From: Verrucomicrobiaceae bacterium
GTDB lineage: Bacteria > Verrucomicrobiota > Verrucomicrobiia > Verrucomicrobiales > Verrucomicrobiaceae
Assembly: GCA_947463285.1 (NCBI GenBank)
Contig: CANHTV010000003.1
Coordinates: 1 to 27,978 of the forward strand
Direction: 5' to 3'
Length of the DNA stretch: 27,978 bases
The stretch's first letter is position 1. Each line of letters begins with the position of its first letter. The notes beneath the pieces are model-generated. The model saw nothing but the letters and a program-made list of their open reading frames with translations. It was not told where the DNA came from and did no database searches. Both the position numbers and the translations under genes were made by a program. Positions 16,113 through 24,072 of this stretch are shown in pieces.

Positions 16113-16442
16113 TCACACCGTGCAACGCAGATGGCTGATCTGTGCTTCGTCGTGCGTAACGTGATAATGCAGCGTGATTGGACTGCCGGGGAAAGTGCCT
16201 GAGACGATGCCGCTGATCACGCTGCCTGCGTCAGTGTTTGAGACGTTCGCGACCTCGAGCTTCGGGGCATAGTTGGTGAAGGCGTTTGCAATCCAGGCCT
16301 GGATGGCCGCGCGGCCACGGTGGGGCTGGCCTTCGTCTTCGACGACTGCATCTTCCGTGAAACAGGCGCTGAAAGCTGTGCTGTCTTCGTCATTCATGTG
16401 AGCGACAAAGCGGGTCAGCAATGGAGCGAGTTCGATGGGCAT
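16113..16442 (-). CDS. SnoaL-like / NTF2-fold protein
   Basis: The 109-residue protein begins with a helix carrying the usual family pattern FVAHMNDEDSTAFSACFTEDAVVEDEG, followed by GRAAIQAWIANAFTNY. Beta strands then complete the cone (SVISGIVSGTFPGSPITLHYHV). The NTF2/SnoaL superfamily includes isomerases, cyclases and non-enzymatic binders, so the activity cannot be told. The ATG at 16442 is preferred; the open frame starts 48 bp earlier. Tail-to-tail with the HxlR regulator gene, 12 bp apart. Confidence 0.8.
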   Translation of the reverse strand: MPIELAPLLTRFVAHMNDEDSTAFSACFTEDAVVEDEGQPHRGRAAIQAWIANAFTNYAPKLEVANVSNTDAGSVISGIVSGTFPGSPITLHYHVTHDEAQISHLRCTV

Positions 16443-16560
16443 GATTAGTTTCAGTGGGTGAGGTTTGAACAAAATTCCGCCTTCAACCATTCCACAGCCA
16501 ATGGGTTAAACAAACGCTACTGAATTGGCTACAGGATGCGTTCCCCTTGCTTTCTCGCAT

Positions 16561-16638
16561 TCACTCCACCACCGGCACCACGAGCCGCGAGGGATGCTCG
16601 GCGGCGCAGTAGATGCGATTCGTCTGCTTCACTTGACG
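16561..16638 (-). pseudogene. Possible decayed 3' end of a coding sequence
   Basis: Between the SnoaL-like gene and the desaturase there is a 25-codon open segment on the minus strand, preceded in frame by a stop. It reads like the C-terminus of a normal protein (TNRIYCAAEHPSRLVVPVVE) and is GC-rich at third positions like nearby genes. It has no start and no recognised family. The rest of the 16443-16669 interval shows nothing I can name. Confidence 0.25.
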
Positions 16639-16669
16639 CTACTTCTTCGATCTGGCTGATCGGGAGCTT

Positions 16670-17458
16670 TTATGTTCGACTGGTGACCTCTTGGAAGCAG
16701 GTCTCGTAGTCCTTATGATTCGTGCCCATGAGGCGATCCCAGACATTGAAATAGAGCCCGTAGTTACCGCGCATCTTTTCGTGATGCTGAATGTGATTGG
16801 TGGGCGTGTTGAGCACTTTACCTAGCCAAGATTTCATCAGCCAATGCGGGAAGTATTCATAGCCGGTGTGGCCGAGTACATTGAAGACGATCTGCCAGAT
16901 CATGAAGGCAAAGAACGCCAGCGGATGCATCGGCACAGTAAAAACAAGCAGCGGGAAGATGCAGGCCTGCATCGCAGCCTCCAGGGGCGCAAAACTGTAG
17001 GCGGCCCACGGCGTGGGGTTCGTGCTTTCGTGATGAACGAGATGAAAGAGCTTAAACAACCGCCGGTGATGCATCAGCCGATGCGTCCAGTAAAACCAAG
17101 TGTCATGCACGACGATAGCGATGCCGATGCTGGCGACGAACCACAGCCAGCCATGGGAACTGATTTTCCGATAGATCTGCCAGCCATAGGTTTTGCCGAT
17201 AAGGATGGTCACGACACCCACAAGTCCGTAAACGAGCGCCGTGAGCACGGACCACTTCATCTCGCGCCGCACATCACCTGCATCCGGATCACGCTGGATG
17301 ATTTTCCGCCGCCACCAGCGCTTTTTAAAGATCACATAAGCCAGCAGCCATGCGATCCCAGCGACGAGCGCATAGCGCAGCCAGTTTTCCATGGCGATGC
17401 CGACAAACATCTGCACAGACTTGGGCCAGCTTAGGGGGATGAAAAGATCGCGGATCAT
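16670..17458 (-). CDS. Fatty acid hydroxylase / sterol desaturase family membrane di-iron enzyme
   Basis: The 262-residue membrane protein has about four or five hydrophobic segments (about 26-45, 70-90, 104-118, 165-195). The eight-histidine di-iron signature is present: H118-D-TWFYWT-H126-RLM-HH131, H139-LV-HH143, and NH222-IQ-HH226, plus His197 in GHTGYE. Members hydroxylate or desaturate lipids, sterols or carotenoids with O2; the substrate here is unknown. Its ATG overlaps the stop of the upstream glycoside-hydrolase-like gene in an ATGA, which strongly implies coupled translation. Confidence 0.93.
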   Translation of the reverse strand: MIRDLFIPLSWPKSVQMFVGIAMENWLRYALVAGIAWLLAYVIFKKRWWRRKIIQRDPDAGDVRREMKWSVLTALVYGLVGVVTILIGKTYGWQIYRKISSHGWLWFVASIGIAIVVHDTWFYWTHRLMHHRRLFKLFHLVHHESTNPTPWAAYSFAPLEAAMQACIFPLLVFTVPMHPLAFFAFMIWQIVFNVLGHTGYEYFPHWLMKSWLGKVLNTPTNHIQHHEKMRGNYGLYFNVWDRLMGTNHKDYETCFQEVTSRT

Positions 17459-18531
17459 GGCTTCGAACCTGTGATCTCGGAGAGATAGGCGAAGAAGGCT
17501 TTTTTGCGGGCGGACGAGAGCCCCCAGTTCACAGGCGGGGATTGGTAGCCTTCTTTGAGTGCTTCGCCCTTGCGGCGGAAGTCAAACCAACCCCAGGAGA
17601 CGTGCGCGGCGATGGCAGAGGCGAAGTTGTTCCTCGGTTGCTCGAAGTTTTCGTGATCGTCTTCATTGAAGAGTATGGGCATGGGCTTGTAGCCGGGCAC
17701 GGCGCGGGTCTGCTGCACCATTTCGGTGATGCGGGCGGGATCTTTGACGCCGTTGCCATGGAGCAGCAGGAAGTCGGAGCTGCGCACGACGTTTCCCTTT
17801 GGAATGGCTCCGCCACCGTAGCTGGTGCCGACGAGTAAACGACGGCCATCATGCTCGGTTTTGCGGACACGGTCGATGAGTTCATGAATGCGACCCGGCT
17901 TGAGGATTTCGTGATCGTAGGCTTTGATGTTGGTCTCATTGTTGACCTCGACGAGTACGTTGCGCCAACCGCCTTCGAGCAGCCAGCGGGTGGCTTCGTC
18001 GGTAGCGCGGATGACAGCGGCTTCGTCCTTAAGACGCTGATCTTGGCCAAAGTAAAAGTAGCCAAGAATGACGGCCATACCGTTCGCATCAGCGGCATTG
18101 AGCACGCGCTTCATGCGGGCGGTGAAGGCAGGGCGTAGGCTACCATCGGCCTCGAAGGCGCTGTTGATCCAAGGTTGTGTTTTTGAGTAACCCTCGGGCG
18201 AGCCACCCTGGAAGTTCACAGTAACGGCGAGCAGGCCGTGCGACTTCCACTCTGGCATGGCGGCGGTAAATTCACTGACATTCCGCTCCGCGTCCCATTT
18301 GCCCGTATCAGGATAGGCCCAGCGCTGAGCGGTTTCGGAATTCAGGTCATCGTAGGTGGCCTGGACCATGCGTGAGTTCATGAGCAGGCCTTCGACACGA
18401 TGGCCCTTCCAAGTTCGGCCCTCGTAGGTGGGCTTGCCGTTGATATGGAAATCTTCGCCCACGATGCTGATGCTTGTTTGAGCCTTAATGAGGCTACAGA
18501 GCATTAAAAAAATGGCGGCAACTTTTTTCAT
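17455..18531 (-). CDS. Secreted clan GH-A-like (beta/alpha)8 protein, putative glycoside hydrolase
   Basis: The 358-residue protein has a signal peptide (about 1-17, MKKVAAIFLMLCSLIKA). The body alternates strand-helix as in a TIM barrel. Two candidate catalytic acids match clan GH-A: Asn198-Glu199 in VEVNNETN (end of strand 4) and Glu290 in PILFNEDDHENF (end of strand 7). I cannot assign a GH family or a substrate. The ATG at 18531 is chosen for the signal peptide; a longer frame overlapping the methyltransferase gene is not credible. The 3' end overlaps the hydroxylase start by 4 bp. Confidence 0.75.
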   Translation of the reverse strand: MKKVAAIFLMLCSLIKAQTSISIVGEDFHINGKPTYEGRTWKGHRVEGLLMNSRMVQATYDDLNSETAQRWAYPDTGKWDAERNVSEFTAAMPEWKSHGLLAVTVNFQGGSPEGYSKTQPWINSAFEADGSLRPAFTARMKRVLNAADANGMAVILGYFYFGQDQRLKDEAAVIRATDEATRWLLEGGWRNVLVEVNNETNIKAYDHEILKPGRIHELIDRVRKTEHDGRRLLVGTSYGGGAIPKGNVVRSSDFLLLHGNGVKDPARITEMVQQTRAVPGYKPMPILFNEDDHENFEQPRNNFASAIAAHVSWGWFDFRRKGEALKEGYQSPPVNWGLSSARKKAFFAYLSEITGSKP

Positions 18532-18676
18532 CGGAGAACTGGCTGGTAAATTTACTATGTTCAGAATGATTAGCCTGCATTTATAGCGAAGGAGGATTGT
18601 CTCAGGGTACAGCTCCGCATGACTTTGCGTGCCGTTTCGGTAATGTGATAACTCGTCCTTCAACGCCATCGCCACC

Positions 18677-19750
18677 TCACTTACCGGCACCTATGGGATG
18701 GCTCTGTGAAGGATTAATCACATGAGCAAACATGAAGCCACGGTCAGCCACGGTGTCCTGATAAGCGCCGGCTTCGAAACCTGCACCTTTGAGTATTTCG
18801 GCGTATTCAGCAGGGCTGTAGCATTTTCCCTGGGTGATGTTCATCAGGAGTGCGGAATATTCAGCCACAGGCAAGGGACCAGTCTTGGCATCGTTGATGA
18901 AAGCATCGTGAATGAGTAGCAGTCCCCCCACAGGCAATGCGGCGGCGGCTTTGCGCAGCAGAGCGCTGGCTTCGCTTACATCCCAGTCATGAAGCACGTT
19001 GGAAAGCAGGACAATGTCTGCCTGCGGCCAGTCGAGACTAAACATGTCACCAGCCACGACTTGCACACGATCGTCCAAACCATGACGGCTGATCTCACGG
19101 CGCACAATGGCATCGACGGGTGCCTGCTCCAAAACGGTGGCCGATAACTGAGGATGCGCAGCCACCATCGTCGAAGAATAAATCCCGGAGCCACCCCCGA
19201 CATCGAGAAGATGCCGCCGCTCTCCAAGAAGGGGTTTTACAGCTTGCGCCAGGTATTGACCGAAGATCATCCCCCGGCTGTTCATCAGCTCTGTAAAGCC
19301 ACGGGCAAATTCGGGATCAAGCATGGATTCATGCCAGTCTTTGGCATCCGATTTAGCCTGCCAGTTGGCGGGCTTACCAGTGGCCAGCACTTTAAGGAAA
19401 CCCTGCACAATCGGCGTGTCGCGGATGGGTTCATAATACGGACCGAGAAACCATGGTGAACCTTTGACCAAGTGCTCATAGCCCATCGGCGTGAGCTGAT
19501 GCCGCCCCGCCTCCGAAGTCAGCAGTCCACTGGCACGGCAAAGTGTCAGCAACACATCCAGAGGGCGATCAGCAAAGCCGAACTGCCCACGAATTGCTGC
19601 GGTGTCTGCCTGCGGATGGTTTTTCAACCAAGTGAAAAAATCGAAGTGCAGGAGTGCAGTGGCGATCAACTCCGCCGAGTATTGACGATCCCGAAAACGC
19701 AGGATTTGAGCAGGATCAGTATTGGGCAGTGTCGTCAGAGCGGGGTTCAT
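18677..19750 (-). CDS. SAM-dependent O-methyltransferase, plant-type/hydroxyneurosporene OMT family
   Basis: The 357-residue cytoplasmic enzyme has an N-terminal winged-helix dimerisation domain (about 10-95) and a Rossmann methyltransferase domain with LLDVGGGSGIYS (about 181-192) for SAM. The catalytic-base motif H254-D-W-D is followed by the typical LL(I/R)KAAAALPVGG and LLLIHDAF. The family methylates hydroxyls of small aromatic or carotenoid-like substrates. It lies 145 bp upstream of the GH-like gene on the same strand and may share its function with the GH/hydroxylase pair. It diverges from the DUF3500 gene by 106 bp. Confidence 0.93.
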   Translation of the reverse strand: MNPALTTLPNTDPAQILRFRDRQYSAELIATALLHFDFFTWLKNHPQADTAAIRGQFGFADRPLDVLLTLCRASGLLTSEAGRHQLTPMGYEHLVKGSPWFLGPYYEPIRDTPIVQGFLKVLATGKPANWQAKSDAKDWHESMLDPEFARGFTELMNSRGMIFGQYLAQAVKPLLGERRHLLDVGGGSGIYSSTMVAAHPQLSATVLEQAPVDAIVRREISRHGLDDRVQVVAGDMFSLDWPQADIVLLSNVLHDWDVSEASALLRKAAAALPVGGLLLIHDAFINDAKTGPLPVAEYSALLMNITQGKCYSPAEYAEILKGAGFEAGAYQDTVADRGFMFAHVINPSQSHPIGAGK

Positions 19751-19856
19751 CGGCTGGAGATAGCGCGGTCATTTTTGAATAGCAATCAGTCATGAAGACA
19801 GGCTGCACTTGTCAGCCCTGCAAGTCCGCCTGAAGATGGCACGTTCACCTTCCCCC

Positions 19857-20903
19857 ATGATTCGTCGCATCTTCTCCGCCCTGCTTTGCGCAGGCCTCCT
19901 CCACAGCACCACGGCAACCATCCAGGCCCATGAGGCTGGCAAGCAAATGGCTGAAGTGGCCACGCTACTGATCTCCGTGTTGACTCCTGAGCAGAAAGCC
20001 AAGGCCACTTTCGGCTTCGAAGACGAAGAGCGCATCAACTGGCATTTCATCCCACGCGAGCGCAAAGGCCTGCCGCTGAAAGAAATGACACCACAGCAGG
20101 AGCTTCTGGCACATGCCTTGATCAATACCGGCCTGGGCTTTCGTGGTGCTGCCAAGGCGGCCACAATCATGTCCCTGGAAGAAGTTTTGTATCAGATTGA
20201 GAGTGCAGATGAAACTAAACGCGCGGCTGTCCGTGAAAAGCGTGATCCCGAAAAGTACTTCGTCAGCATCTTTGGCACCCCAGACGCCAAAGGCACCTGG
20301 GGCTGGCGTATTGAAGGTCATCATTTATCCCTCAATTTCACCATCAAAGACGGCGAGCTGCTGCGCGCCACCCCCACCTTCTTTGGCACCAATCCAGGTG
20401 AAGTCCGCCAAGGAAATCTCTCTGGCCTGCGTGTTCTCGGTAAAGAAGAGGACCTGGGCCGCGAGCTGGCCAAGAGCCTGAATCAAGCTCAATTCAAAAC
20501 GGCTCTCTTTGATACCGTAGCCCCCAAGGAAATGATCACGGCCGCCGACAAACAGGTAAACCCACTCAAACCCGAAGGCCTGTCTGACTCAGAGATGAAT
20601 GCGGAACAGAAAGCCAAGCTGCGTGAAATCATCCGCGAATACACCGACCGCGTCCGCCCTGAAATTGCCGCCGAACTCTGGACTGAAATTGATCAAAACG
20701 GCCCCATCTCCTTCGCCTGGGCAGGCGGCAAAGAACGCGGCGAGCCGCACTACTATCGTATCCAGGGCAAGACCTTCCTCATCGAATACGACAATGTGCA
20801 GAATGAAGCCAATCATCCGCACAGCGTCTTCCGCAGCTTCCAGGGCGATTTCGGACGTGACATCCTGGCAGAGCACTATCGTGAGTCACACAGCAAGAAA
20901 TAA
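19857..20903 (+). CDS. DUF3500 domain secreted protein
   Basis: The 348-residue protein begins with a signal peptide (about 1-24, MIRRIFSALLCAGLLHS to IQAHEA). The DUF3500 hallmarks follow: LTPEQKAKATFGFEDEERINWHFIPRERKGLPL, MTPQQELLAHALI, IMSLEEVL, YFVSIFGTPDAKGTWGWRIEGHHLSLNF and the closing RIQGKTFLIEYDN...HPHSVFR. The function of DUF3500 is not established. In-frame alternatives at ATG 19836 or TTG 19809 cannot be excluded; I prefer 19857 because the signal peptide then starts correctly. It is 18 bp before the SGNH hydrolase gene, likely one operon. Confidence 0.88.
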   Translation: MIRRIFSALLCAGLLHSTTATIQAHEAGKQMAEVATLLISVLTPEQKAKATFGFEDEERINWHFIPRERKGLPLKEMTPQQELLAHALINTGLGFRGAAKAATIMSLEEVLYQIESADETKRAAVREKRDPEKYFVSIFGTPDAKGTWGWRIEGHHLSLNFTIKDGELLRATPTFFGTNPGEVRQGNLSGLRVLGKEEDLGRELAKSLNQAQFKTALFDTVAPKEMITAADKQVNPLKPEGLSDSEMNAEQKAKLREIIREYTDRVRPEIAAELWTEIDQNGPISFAWAGGKERGEPHYYRIQGKTFLIEYDNVQNEANHPHSVFRSFQGDFGRDILAEHYRESHSKK

Positions 20904-20921
20904 TTTCCCGCAAGCATCTGC

Positions 20922-21572
20922 ATGACGACGGTCCTTTGTTTTGGTGATTCCAACACCTGGGGTTTTGACCCAGACAGTATCCTGGCCCCCTTCCCTCGCC
21001 GACATCCTTCGAATGTTCGATGGACAGGGTTGCTGGCGCAGTCTCTTGGACCGAATTTCCGCATCCTTGAGGAAGGTCAAAATGGCCGCACGACGGTGCA
21101 TGACGATCCGCTCAATATCGCACGCAACGGTCGTGATTACCTGCCCGCTTGTCTGGAAAGCCACAAGCCCATCGACATCGTCGTGCTGATGCTTGGCACC
21201 AATGATCTCAAAAGCCTCTACAACCTACCGGCTGGAGAAATTGCCAACGGGGTTGGCATTCTGGCGCGCATGATTCTGAGCAGCACGGCAGGGCCGGATA
21301 ACTCCGCACCCAAGCTCCTGATCATCTGCCCGCCAGAAGTTGGCGACCTCAGCCATCTGCCAGATCTCGATGCAAAAATCCCGCTTGGGCGAAGCCGCAG
21401 CCGCCAGTTCCCACGCTACTACGAGGCACTCGCTTCAGCGCTGGGTTGTGATTACCTGAACAGTCAGACCATCATCAATACCAGCACCGTAGATGGCATT
21501 CATCTTGAAGCCAGCGAACATACCAAGCTAGCTCACGCAATCGCGGAGAAGATACTCAGCATGTCAGCCTAA
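20922..21572 (+). CDS. SGNH/GDSL-family hydrolase
   Basis: The 216-residue protein contains the SGNH blocks: nucleophile Ser10 in GDSNTWG, block II Gly in GQNGRTTVHDD, block III G92-TND with Asn94, and the Asp/His of block V in DGIHLEASEH (Asp191, His194). This is the set for an esterase or acyl-hydrolase of the arylesterase/acetylxylan-esterase type. No signal peptide, so it is probably cytoplasmic. It follows the DUF3500 gene by 18 bp and ends 8 bp before the stop of the convergent TIM-barrel gene. Confidence 0.93.
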   Translation: MTTVLCFGDSNTWGFDPDSILAPFPRRHPSNVRWTGLLAQSLGPNFRILEEGQNGRTTVHDDPLNIARNGRDYLPACLESHKPIDIVVLMLGTNDLKSLYNLPAGEIANGVGILARMILSSTAGPDNSAPKLLIICPPEVGDLSHLPDLDAKIPLGRSRSRQFPRYYEALASALGCDYLNSQTIINTSTVDGIHLEASEHTKLAHAIAEKILSMSA

Positions 21573-21580
21573 AACTAGCG

Positions 21581-22633
21581 TCAAACGTGCTCACGCAGCC
21601 ACTTGGTGCTGCGCTCCAGCTCGCCTTTCTGATAAGCGATCTCGGCATCTTTTTTACCAGCACCATCTGGAGCTTTGAAGCTTGGGATTGCTTTGCCCTT
21701 TTGGGTAAATGCCACCCACCTTTTGAAGGATTCCGTGTCTTGATAGCCGGGAAACGGCTTCCAAAACTCGTCCTGTTTCCAGGACATTGGTTTGGCAAAG
21801 CCAGAGATTGTCTCCACCTGTAACGGAATGCCTGGTGCAAGCTCCATGAAACGTTTAGCATAGGCCGCAAAATCCACCAAGCCCTCACCGACAGCGGTCC
21901 ATTGAACCACCGCACCATTTTCATCTTCCCAGGCCATGCTGTCACGGACACTGGAGCAGATAGTGTAGGGGCCAAGCAACTCCAGGTGCGCCATAGGATC
22001 CTCCATGGCCCAGACGGCATTCCCAGGATCAATATTGGCACCGACGTAGCTTTTACCGGCCTCTTCGATGAGCGACTTCAGTTCATGAGACTGCATGTCG
22101 CCAGCGTGGTTTTCGATGGCGATTTTGATCCCCTCACCTTCAGCCAGGGAGCGATTGGCTTTGATAACCCTAATCGTTTCCTCAATGTGCTTTTGGATGC
22201 CGCCATCGGTGTTGCGATCTTTTTGATTGCCCAGGTAACAACGAGCCACGGGCGAGCCTAGTTTTTTGGCAGCTCTAATGGTGAGAGCCAATGTTTCCTC
22301 AGGGTTGCCATAGGTCGGCTTCCAAGTGTTGGAAGTAGGACACACACACCCCGTCCCGACGTAGAGTTTGACGCCTCGTTTATCCGCCTGATCCTTGAGG
22401 CCTTGCAGATAGTCATCCTCAAAATTTTCGAAGACACTGAGCTCAGAAATGAAGCAGGTATCAAGCTTCAAAGAAGCCGCATAGTCGATGTGCTGAGCAG
22501 CCTTCCAGCCTGTGGCACGCACAGCAAAATGGTCGATCCCCACCATGAGTTTAGCATTCGCAGCCTGAAGCCGTGAAGTGGACAGTGATGCCGCAGAGAG
22601 CGCAGTGGATTGCAGGAAATGACGACGATTCAT
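21581..22633 (-). CDS. Exported sugar phosphate isomerase/epimerase-like TIM barrel
   Basis: The 350-residue protein has a Tat-like N-terminus (NRRHFLQSTALSAASLS), common for verrucomicrobial secreted enzymes. It then shows the xylose-isomerase-like AP-endonuclease-2 fold: VGIDHFAVRA, GVKLYVGTG, IKIAIENHAGDMQS with the metal-ligand Glu, VGANIDPGNAVW and QVETISG. Substrate unknown, possibly a sugar or inositol derivative. The ATG at 22633 is chosen for the Tat motif. It is 22 bp after the VOC gene and ends a co-directional minus-strand series; the SGNH gene converges on it. Confidence 0.88.
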   Translation of the reverse strand: MNRRHFLQSTALSAASLSTSRLQAANAKLMVGIDHFAVRATGWKAAQHIDYAASLKLDTCFISELSVFENFEDDYLQGLKDQADKRGVKLYVGTGCVCPTSNTWKPTYGNPEETLALTIRAAKKLGSPVARCYLGNQKDRNTDGGIQKHIEETIRVIKANRSLAEGEGIKIAIENHAGDMQSHELKSLIEEAGKSYVGANIDPGNAVWAMEDPMAHLELLGPYTICSSVRDSMAWEDENGAVVQWTAVGEGLVDFAAYAKRFMELAPGIPLQVETISGFAKPMSWKQDEFWKPFPGYQDTESFKRWVAFTQKGKAIPSFKAPDGAGKKDAEIAYQKGELERSTKWLREHV

Positions 22634-22655
22634 AATGGAAACAGAGTTGGTAAAA

Positions 22656-23012
22656 CTAGCCGACGTATTGAGTGATAAAGCCTTCGTTCCCCTCTGGGTC
22701 ACGAAAGCGACCCAACATGATAGGCTCCCCCTCACGCCGGTTGGGCACCTCAAGAATCAAGCCGCCCGCTTTTTCAATACGCTCTACAGTGTCAAATACA
22801 TCAGCGAATTGGAAACTGAGCCCCGTGAGATTCACGCTGCCATCATGACCGCCATGGAAGGCAATGATCGCAGTGCCAAAGGAGAGTTCACTCCAGAACT
22901 CGCTCACAAAAATTTCCTGAAGACCAAAAACACGCTGATAAAATCTGACAGCCCTAGCCATATCGCAGGCGAGCAGCATGAATTTGATTTTTTCAGGCCT
23001 GTGCGCACTCAT
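22656..23012 (-). CDS. VOC-family (glyoxalase/bleomycin resistance) protein
   Basis: The 118-residue protein has the paired beta-alpha-beta-beta-beta layout of the vicinal-oxygen-chelate fold. The first module opens with IKFMLLACDMARAVRFYQRVFGL; the second has SFQFADVFDTVERIEKAGG and ends in GRFRDPEGNEGFITQYVG, the typical DPEGN motif with a metal-ligand Glu. No reaction can be inferred. It starts 2 bp after the stop of the membrane coiled-coil gene, implying one transcript. Confidence 0.9.
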   Translation of the reverse strand: MSAHRPEKIKFMLLACDMARAVRFYQRVFGLQEIFVSEFWSELSFGTAIIAFHGGHDGSVNLTGLSFQFADVFDTVERIEKAGGLILEVPNRREGEPIMLGRFRDPEGNEGFITQYVG

Positions 23013-23014
23013 GC

Positions 23015-23530
23015 TTAGGCAGCGTTGCTGGTCATATCAGCAGCGTTTTTAGCTGCATTCATGGCACTTTCAGGCAGCGCAACATTGGTGCCGCTGGAGC
23101 TTGGCCCGATGAGCTTGCGGAAAATTTTCTGAGGAAAGGACATGCCTTTTTCCTCGGTCTCAATCTGTGACAAGGCTTGTGATTTGGCCATCTCCCAGGC
23201 AGGCGCAAAACCAGGTGCATTGATCATCATGTGCTTTTCGGCACGGGCCAGGATTTCAAGCTCACGCTGCAGCTTATTGTCCGGCTTTTCATTGAGACGT
23301 GTGATCTGCATCCGCAGGCTTTCATTTTCCTGGGCTAGCTTCAGCTTCTCTTTGATGGTTTCCTGCATCTGCTTGGCATCAAGCTCCAACTTGTCACTCA
23401 AATGCTGCTTGTAGCGTTTGAACTCCCCCTTTGTCTTCCAGTGATTGAAGTGGGACATGATGAGGAAAATGGCACCGAGGCCAAAGCCCATGCCAAAAGT
23501 ATTGAGCGGGTTGGAAAAGATTTCGAGCAT
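23015..23530 (-). CDS. Membrane-anchored coiled-coil protein (hypothetical)
   Basis: The 171-residue protein has one N-terminal transmembrane segment (about 11-27, FGMGFGLGAIFLIMS). A highly charged helical region at about 32-95 with repeated Lys/Glu/Leu follows, probably a cytoplasmic or periplasmic coiled coil. The C-terminal third is Ala/Asn/Met-rich (ALPESAMNAAKNAADMTSNAA). No family is recognised. It lies 57 bp after the cysteine-cluster gene and 2 bp before the VOC gene, in the minus-strand series that begins with the polysaccharide-export genes. Confidence 0.7.
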   Translation of the reverse strand: MLEIFSNPLNTFGMGFGLGAIFLIMSHFNHWKTKGEFKRYKQHLSDKLELDAKQMQETIKEKLKLAQENESLRMQITRLNEKPDNKLQRELEILARAEKHMMINAPGFAPAWEMAKSQALSQIETEEKGMSFPQKIFRKLIGPSSSGTNVALPESAMNAAKNAADMTSNAA

Positions 23531-23587
23531 GGGTACAAACTAAGGGCGGATTCTGAATTCTGAAATCTGAATTTCTGACGAAGCTAT

Positions 23588-24049
23588 TTACCGACGACCA
23601 GCCCGCCTGACCTGAAGTGCATCCCCTACCGCGACAGGCAGCGGACGTGATCCCTCACCGCCGAGCTTTTCATCCAAAGCCTCCAGGCGCTGAATGAGAT
23701 CGGCCAAGTGCTTACGCGGATACACGCCACCTGCGGCCTCACAGAAATGAGTCCTGCATCCAAACGGGCGATGCTGGTAAATGGTACAAAAGCCGTTAGC
23801 CCCGAGCAGCGGACAGGCGCCTTCGGGATTCGGTTTGATTTCCTTTCGTCCACTGGCACGCACACCTTTGGCGGCATAAAGCGCCTCCCCCAAGGTCAAA
23901 AACGGCACCTGCCCCGTGAGCCGAAATCGGCAGCAGCGCGTGCTAATTTGGCAGGAACGTGGCAGAACCCGTTTTTCAAGATCTTGGTAGATCGCAGCAA
24001 CCTCGGAGAGATCTGGGGTAGCTTCTGACTTCGATTTAGGGGACGGCAT
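23588..24049 (-). CDS. YkgJ-family cysteine-cluster protein
   Basis: The 153-residue cytoplasmic protein carries seven cysteines in the Fe-S/zinc-binding pattern of the YkgJ family: Cys33, Cys39-Cys40 (CQISTRCC), Cys79 (ACPLL), Cys88 (GFCTIYQHRP), Cys98 (GCRTHF) and Cys103. The basic C-terminus (QVRRAGRR) is short. Family members are thought to bind metal clusters, with no settled function. It starts 23 bp after the OPX gene. Confidence 0.85.
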   Translation of the reverse strand: MPSPKSKSEATPDLSEVAAIYQDLEKRVLPRSCQISTRCCRFRLTGQVPFLTLGEALYAAKGVRASGRKEIKPNPEGACPLLGANGFCTIYQHRPFGCRTHFCEAAGGVYPRKHLADLIQRLEALDEKLGGEGSRPLPVAVGDALQVRRAGRR

Positions 24050-24072
24050 CTCAGCAGGAAACTGAAGCCGGA

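Noticed and set aside
18532..18690. N-terminal extension of the GH-like gene into the methyltransferase gene
   Set aside because: The ATG at 18531 starts a proper signal peptide; the extension would bury it and has no family-like sequence.
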